A DNA stretch of 15,411 nucleotides from an uncultured Oscillospiraceae bacterium (GTDB lineage: Bacteria > Bacillota > Clostridia > Oscillospirales > Acutalibacteraceae): NCBI GenBank assembly GCA_900546895.1, contig UREO01000030.1:1-15411 (forward strand), in the 5' to 3' direction. A program made the position numbers and the translations under genes. Below are positions 1 to 6,241 of the stretch, one piece after another; positions within the stretch are counted from its first letter, which is position 1; each line of letters begins with the position of its first letter. Below the pieces are notes generated by a model. That model made no database searches. It was given only the letters and a program-made list of their open reading frames with translations, and was not told where the DNA came from.

Positions 1-330
1 ATGAAACACATGGACATCACAAGCGTTTCCACCACACTCGCCACGCTTCTCAGCGTGATCGGCGTGCTGGTGGCCATCACCAACATCATCGTCGAGGTCG
101 TCAAGAAGGTGACGTGGGATAAGATCCCCACTCAGCTCCTCGCCCTGCTGGTCGCCGAAGTCCTGACGCTGGTGGCGTTTTTCGCCTACGCTCAGATCAA
201 AGGCATCGGCGTCCTCTGGTACATGGTGGCGGCTGCAATCGTTGTCGGCTTCCTTGTGGCCTACGCCGCCATGTACGGCTTCGAGAAGCTGAAGGAGATC
301 CTTGTCTCCGCGACCAAGAAAGACGAATAA
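1..330 (+). CDS. Phage holin-like small membrane protein
   Basis: A 109-residue, almost entirely hydrophobic protein with three predicted membrane segments at about residues 10-33, 44-64 and 69-92, and a charged C-terminal tail (ending KKDE). This size and topology fit a class I phage holin, which forms lesions in the cytoplasmic membrane at a set time so that endolysin can reach the peptidoglycan. The assignment rests on topology and on its position 46 bases upstream of an endolysin gene on the same strand; there is no catalytic motif to check. The ATG lies at the first base of the window, so the ribosome binding site and any upstream start cannot be seen; an in-frame ATG at base 10 is an alternative start. 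Codons strongly favour C or G in the third position, as in the next gene. It could instead be another small phage membrane protein. Confidence 0.75.
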   Translation: MKHMDITSVSTTLATLLSVIGVLVAITNIIVEVVKKVTWDKIPTQLLALLVAEVLTLVAFFAYAQIKGIGVLWYMVAAAIVVGFLVAYAAMYGFEKLKEILVSATKKDE

Positions 331-376
331 CCACCGGCCGGGCGCACCCCGGCCATAGCACTCAGGAGGTGCAATC

Positions 377-1162
377 ATGAGCAACAGTTCACTCATTACC
401 TACACAAAGCTCTCGCCGAACTGCACGAAGCCCCGGAACCACAAGATTGACACGATCACGATCCACTGCATGGCCGGAAACTGCTCCGTTGAGACCTGCG
501 GCGAGATCTTCGCCCCGGCATCCCGGCAGGCGTCCAGCAACTACGGCATCGGAAGCGACGGACGCATTGCCCTCTACGTTGACGAAGCCAACCGGTCGTG
601 GTGCAGCTCGAACGCAACAAACGACCACAGGGCCGTCACGATCGAGGTGGCGAACACCGTGGCAGCGGAACCGTGGCCGGTCTCCGACAAGGCCTACGCG
701 GCCCTGCTGAACCTCGTCACCGACATCTGCAAGCGGAACGGGATCGCGAAGCTGGTCTGGTCTACCAATAAAGCCGACCGCGTCGGGCACCTCAACGGCT
801 GCAACATGACCGTCCACCGTGACTATGCCAACAAGAGCTGCCCGGGCGACTATCTGTACAGCCGGCACGCGGCCATCGCGGCCGAGGTCAACAAGCGCCT
901 CGGCGCCACGGCCACCGCAGCGCAGACCACCGGATCGACCACAACGGCCGCCTCTACGGTAAACTACACCGTCCGCATCAAGGCGACCGGCCTGCGGATC
1001 CGCAAGGGGCCCGGCACCAACTACGGCATCGCCCAGAACGCGATCGCGCCCGGCGTCTACACCATCGTTGCCGAGAGCTCCGGCACCGGCTCCACCAAGG
1101 GCTGGGGCAAGCTCAAGAGCGGCGCCGGCTGGATCTCGCTGGACTACGCCACAAAGGTCTGA
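377..1162 (+). CDS. Prophage endolysin: N-acetylmuramoyl-L-alanine amidase with SH3b domain
   Basis: A 261-residue two-domain lysin. Residues about 8-175 form an Amidase_2/PGRP-type zinc amidase, which cuts the bond between N-acetylmuramic acid and L-Ala of peptidoglycan stem peptides. Likely zinc ligands are H30 (in TITIHCMAG), H147 (TVHRDY) and C155 (SCPGDYL); E90 lies in a conserved TIEVAN stretch. A Thr/Ala-rich linker (about 178-195) leads to a bacterial SH3 domain (about 196-260, with TGLRIRKGPG), the usual cell-wall binding module. There is no signal peptide, which is expected when a holin provides export. The start is supported by GGAGGTG eight bases upstream of the ATG. It follows the holin gene on the same strand and is closed by a strong terminator, so the two form a compact lysis cassette. 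High GC3 differs from the neighbouring motAB genes and fits phage origin. Confidence 0.93.
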   Translation: MSNSSLITYTKLSPNCTKPRNHKIDTITIHCMAGNCSVETCGEIFAPASRQASSNYGIGSDGRIALYVDEANRSWCSSNATNDHRAVTIEVANTVAAEPWPVSDKAYAALLNLVTDICKRNGIAKLVWSTNKADRVGHLNGCNMTVHRDYANKSCPGDYLYSRHAAIAAEVNKRLGATATAAQTTGSTTTAASTVNYTVRIKATGLRIRKGPGTNYGIAQNAIAPGVYTIVAESSGTGSTKGWGKLKSGAGWISLDYATKV

Positions 1163-1211
1163 CCGTCACGCAACAGTCACGCGTGACCGCACCGTGACGC
1201 CTACACAACAC

Positions 1212-1254
1212 AAAAACCCCGCTCCCCGGAGAAATCCGGGAGGCGGGGCTTTTT
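1212..1254. terminator. Bidirectional Rho-independent terminator between endolysin and ssrA
   Basis: The arm CCCCGC (1217-1222) pairs with GCGGGG (1243-1248), and CCCGGA (1225-1230) pairs with TCCGGG (1235-1240) around a GAAA loop. An A-run lies on the left and a T-run on the right, so the hairpin works in both directions. On the plus strand it ends the phage lysis transcript. On the minus strand it is the first good terminator after the tmRNA 3' end, about 100 bases downstream. Confidence 0.93.
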
Positions 1255-1351
1255 CTGTTTTCCGGCTATTCCGCAGCCGGCAGCGGCACCAATAACGCGA
1301 ACACGCGAGGCATGACAACAATCATGGCCCCGGGTTCGGATAGGTGCATGA

Positions 1352-1390
1352 TGGTGGAGATGACGAGAGTCGAACTCGTGTCCGAAAATC
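1352..1390. other. Putative prophage attachment end at the ssrA 3' terminus
   Basis: The last ~40 bases of ssrA (T arm, acceptor strand and encoded CCA) abut phage lysis DNA. The 3' end of tmRNA is a well-known integration site for phages and genomic islands, whose att core copies this segment so that the gene stays intact. Only one end is in the window, no second copy of the core is present here and no integrase gene is seen, so the exact crossover cannot be placed. The call is an inference from context. Confidence 0.4.
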
Positions 1391-1699
1391 ACTTACCAAA
1401 GCTTTCTACGAGTGTAGCCGTTGATTTTACATTCCCTCCACGCAGCGCCCAAAGGCAGGCTCTGCGGTTCAGTAGCCTTTTGGTCATGACCGGGGTAAAG
1501 GCGTTCCCCGGTTCACGTTCACCGCTAATCGACGCCCTTATCCGGGCCGCGGTGTACCCGGTAAGGACGGCAGCCTAATTAGGCTGCGTAAGCAACAGTA
1601 TTGTTGTCGTTTACTTTTAAGTTTGCGGCTTTTAAAGCGGTTCCGCGCCGCTACTCGCTTACTAAGGCTCACAATCCCCGTCGAAACCTTTACATCCCC
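1352..1699 (-). ncRNA. ssrA: tmRNA (transfer-messenger RNA)
   Basis: A 348-nt one-piece tmRNA. It frees ribosomes stalled on broken mRNA and tags the nascent peptide for proteolysis. The mature 5' end GGGGATG (from 1699) pairs over seven bases with CATCTCC before the genomically encoded ACCA at 1355-1352. The third pair is G-U, the alanine identity element. The T arm is a five-base stem (ACGAG/CTCGT) around TTCGACT. The tag reading frame lies at 1614-1579 and reads (V)NDNNTVAYAA then TAA, with GTA as the apparent resume codon. The stop codon sits in a perfect stem (CAGCCTAA/TTAGGCTG, 1571-1586), typical of tmRNA helix 5. It lies 79 bases downstream of smpB, its protein partner, on the same strand but has its own promoter. 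Its 3' end faces the prophage. Confidence 0.97.
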
Positions 1700-1735
1700 A
1701 TATTAACCGACAGATAAACTCGTTTGCCTATCCCT

Positions 1736-1767
1736 ATTATACACGCATTCCAAAGAAAAAAATACAA
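1736..1767 (-). promoter_or_regulatory. Probable sigma-A promoter of ssrA
   Basis: On the minus strand a perfect TATAAT (1741-1736) lies 37 bases upstream of the mature tmRNA 5' end, leaving a short 5' extension for RNase processing. The best -35 match is TTGTAT (1767-1762), but the spacer is 20 bases, longer than ideal. The -10 element is secure; the -35 is not. It sits between the smpB stop and ssrA, so ssrA can be transcribed separately. Confidence 0.65.
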
Positions 1768-1778
1768 GAATATTTTTC

Positions 1779-2243
1779 TTACCGGTTCTTTTCCTTCATT
1801 GCGCGGTCAATGTCCCGCTTTGCGGATTTCGCCGCCATATCTGCGCGTTTGTCATAAAGCTTTTTGCCTTTGCACAAACCGACCTGCACCTTGACCATGG
1901 ATCCCTTCAGATAAACGGACAGCGGTATCAGCGAATAACCGTCCTGCTTGACCAACCCAAACAAACGCATGATCTCGCGCCTGTGCATTAAAAGTCGCCG
2001 CACCCGCATAGGGTCCTGATTAAAAATATTGCCGTGCTCATAGGGGCTGATATGCATTCCGTTAATGAGTAGTTCTCCCTTGACAATGGAACACCACGCA
2101 TCCTTCAGGTTTACCTGCGCCTTGCGGAGCGACTTGACCTCTGTCCCGCGAAGCTCGATGCCCGCTTCCATGCTTTCTTCCACAAAGTAGTCGTGAAAGG
2201 CTTTTTTGTTTTGCGCCAGCGTTTTTAAATTGTCTTTTGCCAT
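1779..2243 (-). CDS. smpB: SsrA-binding protein SmpB
   Basis: A 154-residue protein of the usual SmpB length. SmpB binds tmRNA and brings it into the A site of stalled ribosomes during trans-translation. The N-terminal half carries the family pattern NKKAFHDYFVEE followed by GIELRGTEVKSLR and the oligonucleotide-binding barrel. The segment SPYEHGN and the region around YSLIPLSVYL are typical. The C-terminal tail GKKLYDKRADMAAKSAKRD, which becomes helical in the mRNA channel and mimics the missing codon-anticodon end, is intact. The start ATG is preceded by a GGGAGG site about 10 bases upstream. The next gene downstream is its RNA partner ssrA. A consensus -35 promoter lies in the 76-base gap between recR and smpB. 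Confidence 0.97.
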   Translation of the reverse strand: MAKDNLKTLAQNKKAFHDYFVEESMEAGIELRGTEVKSLRKAQVNLKDAWCSIVKGELLINGMHISPYEHGNIFNQDPMRVRRLLMHRREIMRLFGLVKQDGYSLIPLSVYLKGSMVKVQVGLCKGKKLYDKRADMAAKSAKRDIDRAMKEKNR

Positions 2244-2278
2244 CTAAAAAAGCCTCCCGTCCACGATGTTGGTATATG

Positions 2279-2307
2279 AGCATATCATACTCGTTGAAAA
2301 TTGTCAA
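2279..2307 (-). promoter_or_regulatory. Sigma-A promoter of smpB
   Basis: On the minus strand a perfect TTGACA (2307-2302) is separated by exactly 17 bases from TATGCT (2284-2279, four of six matches to TATAAT). This lies about 36 bases upstream of the smpB start codon. It gives smpB transcription independent of the recR operon. An imperfect dyad (GAGTAT...ATGCTC) overlaps the -10, but no known operator is recognised. Confidence 0.7.
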
Positions 2308-2319
2308 GCATTCTGTCAG

Positions 2320-2922
2320 CTACATCTCGCTGCGGCCCTCAATCGCGCGGGTCAGCGTTACCTCATCCGCGTATTCCAGATCGCCGCCCACGGGAATTCC
2401 GTAGGCAAGCCGCGTCACTTTGACGCCGAGAGGCTTCAAAAGGCGCGAAATATACATGGCTGTGGCCTCGCCCTCAACGGTCGGATTGGTCGCCATAATG
2501 ACCTCTTTCACTTCACCGTTGTTCACACGTGCCAGAAGCTCCTTGATGCAAAGCTGGTCCGGACCGATCCCGCTGAGTGGGGAAATGGCCCCGTGCAGCA
2601 CATGATAGGTTGCGTTAAACTCATTGGTACGTTCCAGCGCAATCACGTCGCGGGGGTCCTCCACCACACAGATGACGGACTTGTCCCGCGCCTCGTTACG
2701 GCAGACAGGACAAAGCTCCTGGTCAGTCAGATTGCAGCATATTTTGCAATAATGTATTTTTTCGTGAGCGTCCATAATGGCGTCTGCGAAATTCTGCGCG
2801 CCATCTTTGGAAAGGCCGAGCACATAATAGGCCAGCCGCTGCGCACTCTTATGTCCGACGCCTGGCAGCCGCTCGAACTGCTCAATCAGGCGCGACAAAG
2901 GCGCCACGTTATAGGATGGCAT
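2320..2922 (-). CDS. recR: Recombination protein RecR
   Basis: A 200-residue protein of standard RecR length. RecR works with RecO and RecF to load RecA on gapped DNA. In order, it has a helix-hairpin-helix DNA-binding motif (LPGVGHKSAQRLAYYVL, from about residue 19), a four-cysteine zinc finger (C59-x2-C62 and C71-x2-C74), and a Toprim domain with E88 in VICVVEDP and the conserved NPTVEGEAT (about 146-154). The closing RLAYGIPVGGDLEYAD motif is present. The start codon is two bases after the ybaB stop, so the two are translationally close. The order dnaX-ybaB-recR is conserved in many bacteria and points to one operon. Nothing is truncated. Confidence 0.97.
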   Translation of the reverse strand: MPSYNVAPLSRLIEQFERLPGVGHKSAQRLAYYVLGLSKDGAQNFADAIMDAHEKIHYCKICCNLTDQELCPVCRNEARDKSVICVVEDPRDVIALERTNEFNATYHVLHGAISPLSGIGPDQLCIKELLARVNNGEVKEVIMATNPTVEGEATAMYISRLLKPLGVKVTRLAYGIPVGGDLEYADEVTLTRAIEGRSEM

Positions 2923-2924
2923 CG

Positions 2925-3275
2925 TTAAAGCATACCCGGCATGTTGATACCGCCGGAGATTTTCTCCATGCGCTGGCTCTTGTCTGCGGCGGCGGCCCGG
3001 AGTGCCTCGTTGACTGCGGCGAGAACAAGGTCGGAAAGCATTTCCACATCTTCGGGATCGACAACCTCGGGCTTGATATCAATGGCCTTTACCTCCATCT
3101 TACCCGTTACCGTTGCCTTTACGGCATCCCCTCCGGCTGTTGCGGTATATTCCTTTGCTTCCAGCTCGGCTGTCGCCTGATCCATATCCTCCTGTATCTT
3201 CTGGGCCTGGCGCGCCAGCTGCTGCAAATTGGAAGCTCCGCCTCCGCCGTATCCCTGCGGCAATCTTGCTTTCAT
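2925..3275 (-). CDS. ybaB: Nucleoid-associated protein, YbaB/EbfC family
   Basis: A 116-residue YbaB/EbfC family protein. These small dimers bind DNA and help organise the nucleoid; the precise role in Firmicutes is not settled. The sequence starts with a glycine-rich stretch (GYGGGGASNLQQL), followed by a long helix (about 20-45, AQKIQEDMDQATAELEAKE) and the conserved core VTGKMEVKAIDIKPEVVDPEDVEML. The C-terminal helix carries the typical LVLAAVNEAL pattern. The ATG is preceded by AGGAGG about seven bases upstream. It lies 24 bases after dnaX and just before recR in the classical dnaX-ybaB-recR arrangement, implying cotranscription. Confidence 0.95.
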   Translation of the reverse strand: MKARLPQGYGGGGASNLQQLARQAQKIQEDMDQATAELEAKEYTATAGGDAVKATVTGKMEVKAIDIKPEVVDPEDVEMLSDLVLAAVNEALRAAAADKSQRMEKISGGINMPGML

Positions 3276-3299
3276 ATAAAATTCCTCCTGTAAATCCTT

Positions 3300-4937
3300 T
3301 TATTTTTTGATAACCTGAATCCCCTCGCTCTCAGCCAGCCCAGCCAGCTGCGCGAGCGGATCCGTTTTCTTTTCGCTGTTATGAGTTTTGTAAGGGCCCA
3401 GCTTATAGGTTCTGCCCGTTACCTGCTGAATCGCCTTGCGCATATTTTCACGCTGCGCGGGCTCTCTCAGCAACCGGAACGCCATATCGTTCGGCGCGTC
3501 GATTAGCACATAGGCACCGCTGATATAAGCGGCGGAGCCGTTGAACGCGGCTGCAATGGTATGGGAATAATTTTTAAGAATTTGAAGGATTTCCGGCCAT
3601 TCAGAAAGGCGTTTTGCGTCCTTCTGCAACTCTTCAATCTCCTTTTTCGGTTCCATAACGGGGTCGTCCGGCCTTTCAAAGGAAGGCTCCGGCGGTTCCT
3701 CCGGCAGCATTCGCGCAGGCGGGCTTTCCAATACCCTTTCTTCCTGCTTTGGCTTCTTTTCCGGCTCCGCCGCCCTGACGGGCTTCGGCTTCGAGACAGC
3801 CGTACCGCGCTCAAGGGCTTCTATCCTGCGAATCAGTGCATCCGGTGTGGAATCCAGCTCCGGAGAACACAGACGGATCATCGCCATTTCAAATTCGATG
3901 CGCCTGTCCCCTCCCCGGTACATTCGCTCCAGCGCGGACTGCATGGTATCCAACCCGTGCAGAATGGCGGGCAGCGGTGTGGAAAGCGCCTGCTTTGTCA
4001 GGCTCTCGTACTCCGCATCGGGTACGGCGATCATATTGTGGGCATCCTTCGTGGTTTTTATCAGCATCAGATTCCGAAAATGAGACGACAGCTCCTCACA
4101 GAGCCTCGCCATATCCTTGGAAGAATTGTGTAGCCGATCGATCAACTCCAGCGCGGCACCGGAATCATGTTCCTTCATGGCGTCGGTCAGTTCAAAGAGA
4201 TGTTCCCGCCCGACCAGACCGGCCGTTTCATTCACCACTTCCACCGTGATGTTTTTACTGCGGCCCAGGCACTGATCCAAAAGGGACAGCGCGTCGCGCA
4301 GGGCACCGTCCGCCAGACGCGCAATCAAAAGTGCGGCTTGCGAATCGAGCTCCGCGTTCTCCTGCCGGGTGACATAAGTAAGACGCTCCGCGATTTTCTT
4401 CGGCGGAATGCGGCGAAAATCAAAACGCTGGCACCGTGATAAAATGGTCGCGGGCAGCTTGTGTACTTCCGTTGTCGCAAGGATAAAGATAACGTGTGCG
4501 GGCGGCTCTTCCAGCGTTTTGAGCAGCGCGTTGAACGCTCCCGTAGAGAGCATGTGTACCTCGTCAATAATATAAACCCGGTATTTCGCGACAGCCGGGG
4601 TGAAATTGGCTTCTTCCCGCAAAGAGCGGATATTATCTACGCCGTTGTTGCTGGCGGCATCGATTTCCACAATGTCCATCAGCGAACCGGCGTCCGCAGC
4701 GCGGCAGATTTCACATTCGCCGCAGGGGTCGCCGTCCGCCGGGTTCAGACAATTGACCGCCTTGGCCAGAATCTTCGCACACGTGGTTTTCCCCGTTCCC
4801 CTGGAACCGGTAAACAGGTACGCATGGGCAATGCGGCCCGCCGTCAGTTCATTTTTCAGCGTAACGGTGACCTGCGGCTGGCCGACGACATCGGCAAACA
4901 CCCTTGGCCTCCATTTCCTGTACAGAACCTGATACAT
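3300..4937 (-). CDS. dnaX: DNA polymerase III subunit gamma/tau
   Basis: A 545-residue clamp-loader subunit that uses ATP to open and load the beta clamp and ties the replisome together. The N-terminal AAA+ domain begins MYQVLYRKWRP. It has Walker A GSRGTGKTT (about 44-52), a zinc module with C63, C72, C75 and C78, Walker B IIDEVH (about 123-128) and the SRC sensor motif (167-169). Domain III follows to about residue 360. A charged, proline-rich linker (about 380-440) leads to a tau-like C-terminal domain. I chose the ATG at 4937 over an upstream TTG at 4970 because the family starts with MYQVLYRKWRP and a G-rich ribosome site sits seven bases before it. No canonical A-AAA-AAG slippery heptamer was seen, so a programmed gamma product is not supported. 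SRP RNA lies just upstream. Confidence 0.96.
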   Translation of the reverse strand: MYQVLYRKWRPRVFADVVGQPQVTVTLKNELTAGRIAHAYLFTGSRGTGKTTCAKILAKAVNCLNPADGDPCGECEICRAADAGSLMDIVEIDAASNNGVDNIRSLREEANFTPAVAKYRVYIIDEVHMLSTGAFNALLKTLEEPPAHVIFILATTEVHKLPATILSRCQRFDFRRIPPKKIAERLTYVTRQENAELDSQAALLIARLADGALRDALSLLDQCLGRSKNITVEVVNETAGLVGREHLFELTDAMKEHDSGAALELIDRLHNSSKDMARLCEELSSHFRNLMLIKTTKDAHNMIAVPDAEYESLTKQALSTPLPAILHGLDTMQSALERMYRGGDRRIEFEMAMIRLCSPELDSTPDALIRRIEALERGTAVSKPKPVRAAEPEKKPKQEERVLESPPARMLPEEPPEPSFERPDDPVMEPKKEIEELQKDAKRLSEWPEILQILKNYSHTIAAAFNGSAAYISGAYVLIDAPNDMAFRLLREPAQRENMRKAIQQVTGRTYKLGPYKTHNSEKKTDPLAQLAGLAESEGIQVIKK

Positions 4938-4995
4938 GCGAACACCCACCCCCAGACAAATTGAAAGCAAGACAGACCGTCATAAAACGGTTTAT

Positions 4996-5133
4996 CATGC
5001 ATCAGGATATGCAGACGAACAGACCGCCTGTATCGCGCGGGACAGTCCACTTAATGCTGCTCGGTTCCCCGCCTGACATGGTTCATGGCATCCCGCCGTA
5101 CAGAGCCCGCCCGCCTGCATATCCTATTGCATG
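4996..5133 (-). ncRNA. ffs: Small bacterial signal recognition particle RNA
   Basis: The signature domain IV is clear on the minus strand: GTCAGG, then CGG-GGAA-CCG (5071-5062) with a GGAA tetraloop, then AGCAGC. This is the asymmetric and symmetric loop pair bound by the Ffh M domain. GAACC upstream and ATTAAGTGG downstream are also typical. The ends are set by a long closing stem: AGGATATGCAG (5125-5115) pairs perfectly with CTGCATATCCT (5014-5004), extended by CATGCA/TGCATG to 5133 and 4996. The promoter lies too close for an Alu domain, so this is the small form rather than the large type of Bacillus. The true ends may differ by several bases. Position upstream of dnaX is conserved. Confidence 0.92.
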
Positions 5134-5167
5134 CATTTCTGCCTTGCTTCTCATTTCCGACTATCCT

Positions 5168-5196
5168 ATTATAAACGATCCCGTTAAAAAAGACAA
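5168..5196 (-). promoter_or_regulatory. Sigma-A promoter of the SRP RNA and dnaX operon
   Basis: On the minus strand TTGTCT (5196-5191) and a perfect TATAAT (5173-5168) are spaced by exactly 17 bases. Transcription should begin near 5161, leaving a short leader of some 27 bases before the SRP RNA closing stem. After the RNA there is only a weak ACCGT/ACGGT hairpin without a T-run, so some readthrough into dnaX-ybaB-recR is likely. Confidence 0.85.
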
Positions 5197-5297
5197 CCTC
5201 TATTTTTAGAATTCCCCTCCACCGCGTTGCTGAAAATTCATATTGACAGCGGAAGGAAGAAAGGGCAATGTCCGACACCGCCCTTTGAAGCAATCAG

Positions 5298-5326
5298 GTC
5301 ACATTTTTTTGTTTTGGCTGTATAAT
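5298..5326 (+). promoter_or_regulatory. Possible sigma-A promoter upstream of motA
   Basis: A perfect TATAAT (5321-5326) has GTCACA (5298-5303, four of six matches to TTGACA) 17 bases upstream. It could give basal motAB transcription in addition to the better sigma-D type site downstream. The 5134-5416 gap also holds a seven-base hairpin (AAAGGGC at 5260 with GCCCTTT at 5280) without a T-run; no gene is seen in it. Confidence 0.4.
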
Positions 5327-5349
5327 CATAATGTTTAGATTAATTTTCC

Positions 5350-5376
5350 TAAAATATCTGACGAATTGTCCGATAT
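5350..5376 (+). promoter_or_regulatory. Sigma-D (FliA-type) flagellar promoter of motAB
   Basis: TAAA (5350-5353), a 15-base spacer and TCCGATAT (5369-5376) match the Bacillus sigma-D consensus TAAA-N15-GCCGATAT at 11 of 12 fixed positions. Transcription would start near 5383, just before the TTAGGGGG ribosome site and the motA ATG at 5417. This ties the motAB pair to the late flagellar regulon and argues that they are true flagellar stators. Confidence 0.85.
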
Positions 5377-5416
5377 ACAAAATAATGGGAAATTTTAGCT
5401 ATTAGGGGGTCTTTCA

Positions 5417-6235
5417 ATGAAGAAAACATCCGTCTCCACAATAATTGGATTTGGGATCGGAATCTTTTGTATTATTTCTTCCATCAAAATGTCTGGAAAT
5501 TTCAGTTCCTTTTTGAACTGGCCCTCTGTTTTTATTACGGTAGGCGGCACAACAGGTGCTGTTGTCGTTTCGTTTCCGCCAAATAAATTGAAAACGCTCG
5601 GGCATGTTATGAGAAAATCCTTCAGAAAAGTGCAGTATGATTTTGTAAAAGACATTCAGACGATTGTGTCACTCAGCGAGATTGCCAGAAGCAAGGGCCT
5701 TCTGGCTCTTGAAGACGCTGCCCCCAAGTATGCCGATGATGAATTCCTTCAGAAAGGAATCCTGCTGATCGCCGACGGCGTTGGCGAGGATGTCCTAAAA
5801 AAAGCCTTGCGGTCGGAAATATATTTCGCTAAGAAAAGGCATCAGGACGGACACGCCATGCTGGATATGATTGCAAACACCTCGACCTCCCTGGGCCTGC
5901 TCGGAACATATATTGGCCTGATTCCCATGCTGGAAAACCTGGAGGACCCGACTAAGCTGGGCCCCTTGATGGCAATCGAACTGGTCACTTCCTTTTATGG
6001 CGCTTTTATCGCCTATGTCGTTTTTATGCCGATGTCAAAAAGGCTCAAGGTAATGAGCGCGGATGAAGCGCTGAGAAAAGAATTTCTGCTGGAAGGCCTA
6101 ACCTCCATTATGGAAGGGAAAAACCCGAGAACTATTCAGGAAAATATGATTTCCTGCCTGACCAAAAAGGATGTCAAAAAAATGGGCTCGGTCAGTAAGC
6201 AGATACGCGAATTGAAGATGAAGGGGGTTGCATAA
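5417..6235 (+). CDS. motA: Flagellar motor stator protein MotA
   Basis: A 272-residue membrane protein of normal MotA length. Five MotA subunits surround two MotB subunits to form the ion-driven stator that turns the flagellar rotor. Membrane segments are predicted at about residues 6-23, 33-52, 155-172 and 184-206. The large cytoplasmic loop holds R91 and E99 in EIARSKGLLALED, matching the charged pair that contacts FliG in Escherichia coli MotA. TM3 carries GLLGTYIGLIPML with P170, and TM4 carries LGPLMAIELVTSFYGAFIAY. The ATG follows TTAGGGGG by about seven bases and a sigma-D type promoter lies 41 bases upstream. motB follows after six bases. The MotA/TolQ/ExbB family is broad, but the loop and TM3-TM4 motifs and the promoter favour MotA. 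No other flagellar gene is in the window. Confidence 0.94.
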   Translation: MKKTSVSTIIGFGIGIFCIISSIKMSGNFSSFLNWPSVFITVGGTTGAVVVSFPPNKLKTLGHVMRKSFRKVQYDFVKDIQTIVSLSEIARSKGLLALEDAAPKYADDEFLQKGILLIADGVGEDVLKKALRSEIYFAKKRHQDGHAMLDMIANTSTSLGLLGTYIGLIPMLENLEDPTKLGPLMAIELVTSFYGAFIAYVVFMPMSKRLKVMSADEALRKEFLLEGLTSIMEGKNPRTIQENMISCLTKKDVKKMGSVSKQIRELKMKGVA

Positions 6236-6241
6236 TAGCTC

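Noticed and set aside
3300..4937. Programmed frameshift in dnaX making a gamma form
   Set aside because: No A-AAA-AAG heptamer was found in the linker; the longest useful A-runs (five A) lack the needed slippery phase.
4938..4970. Upstream TTG start for dnaX at 4970
   Set aside because: The family begins MYQVLYRKWRP and that ATG has a G-rich ribosome site; the extra residues are unlike any DnaX start.
5260..5286. Seven-base hairpin AAAGGGC/GCCCTTT as a terminator
   Set aside because: It lies between divergent genes where none is needed and lacks a T-run on the plus strand.
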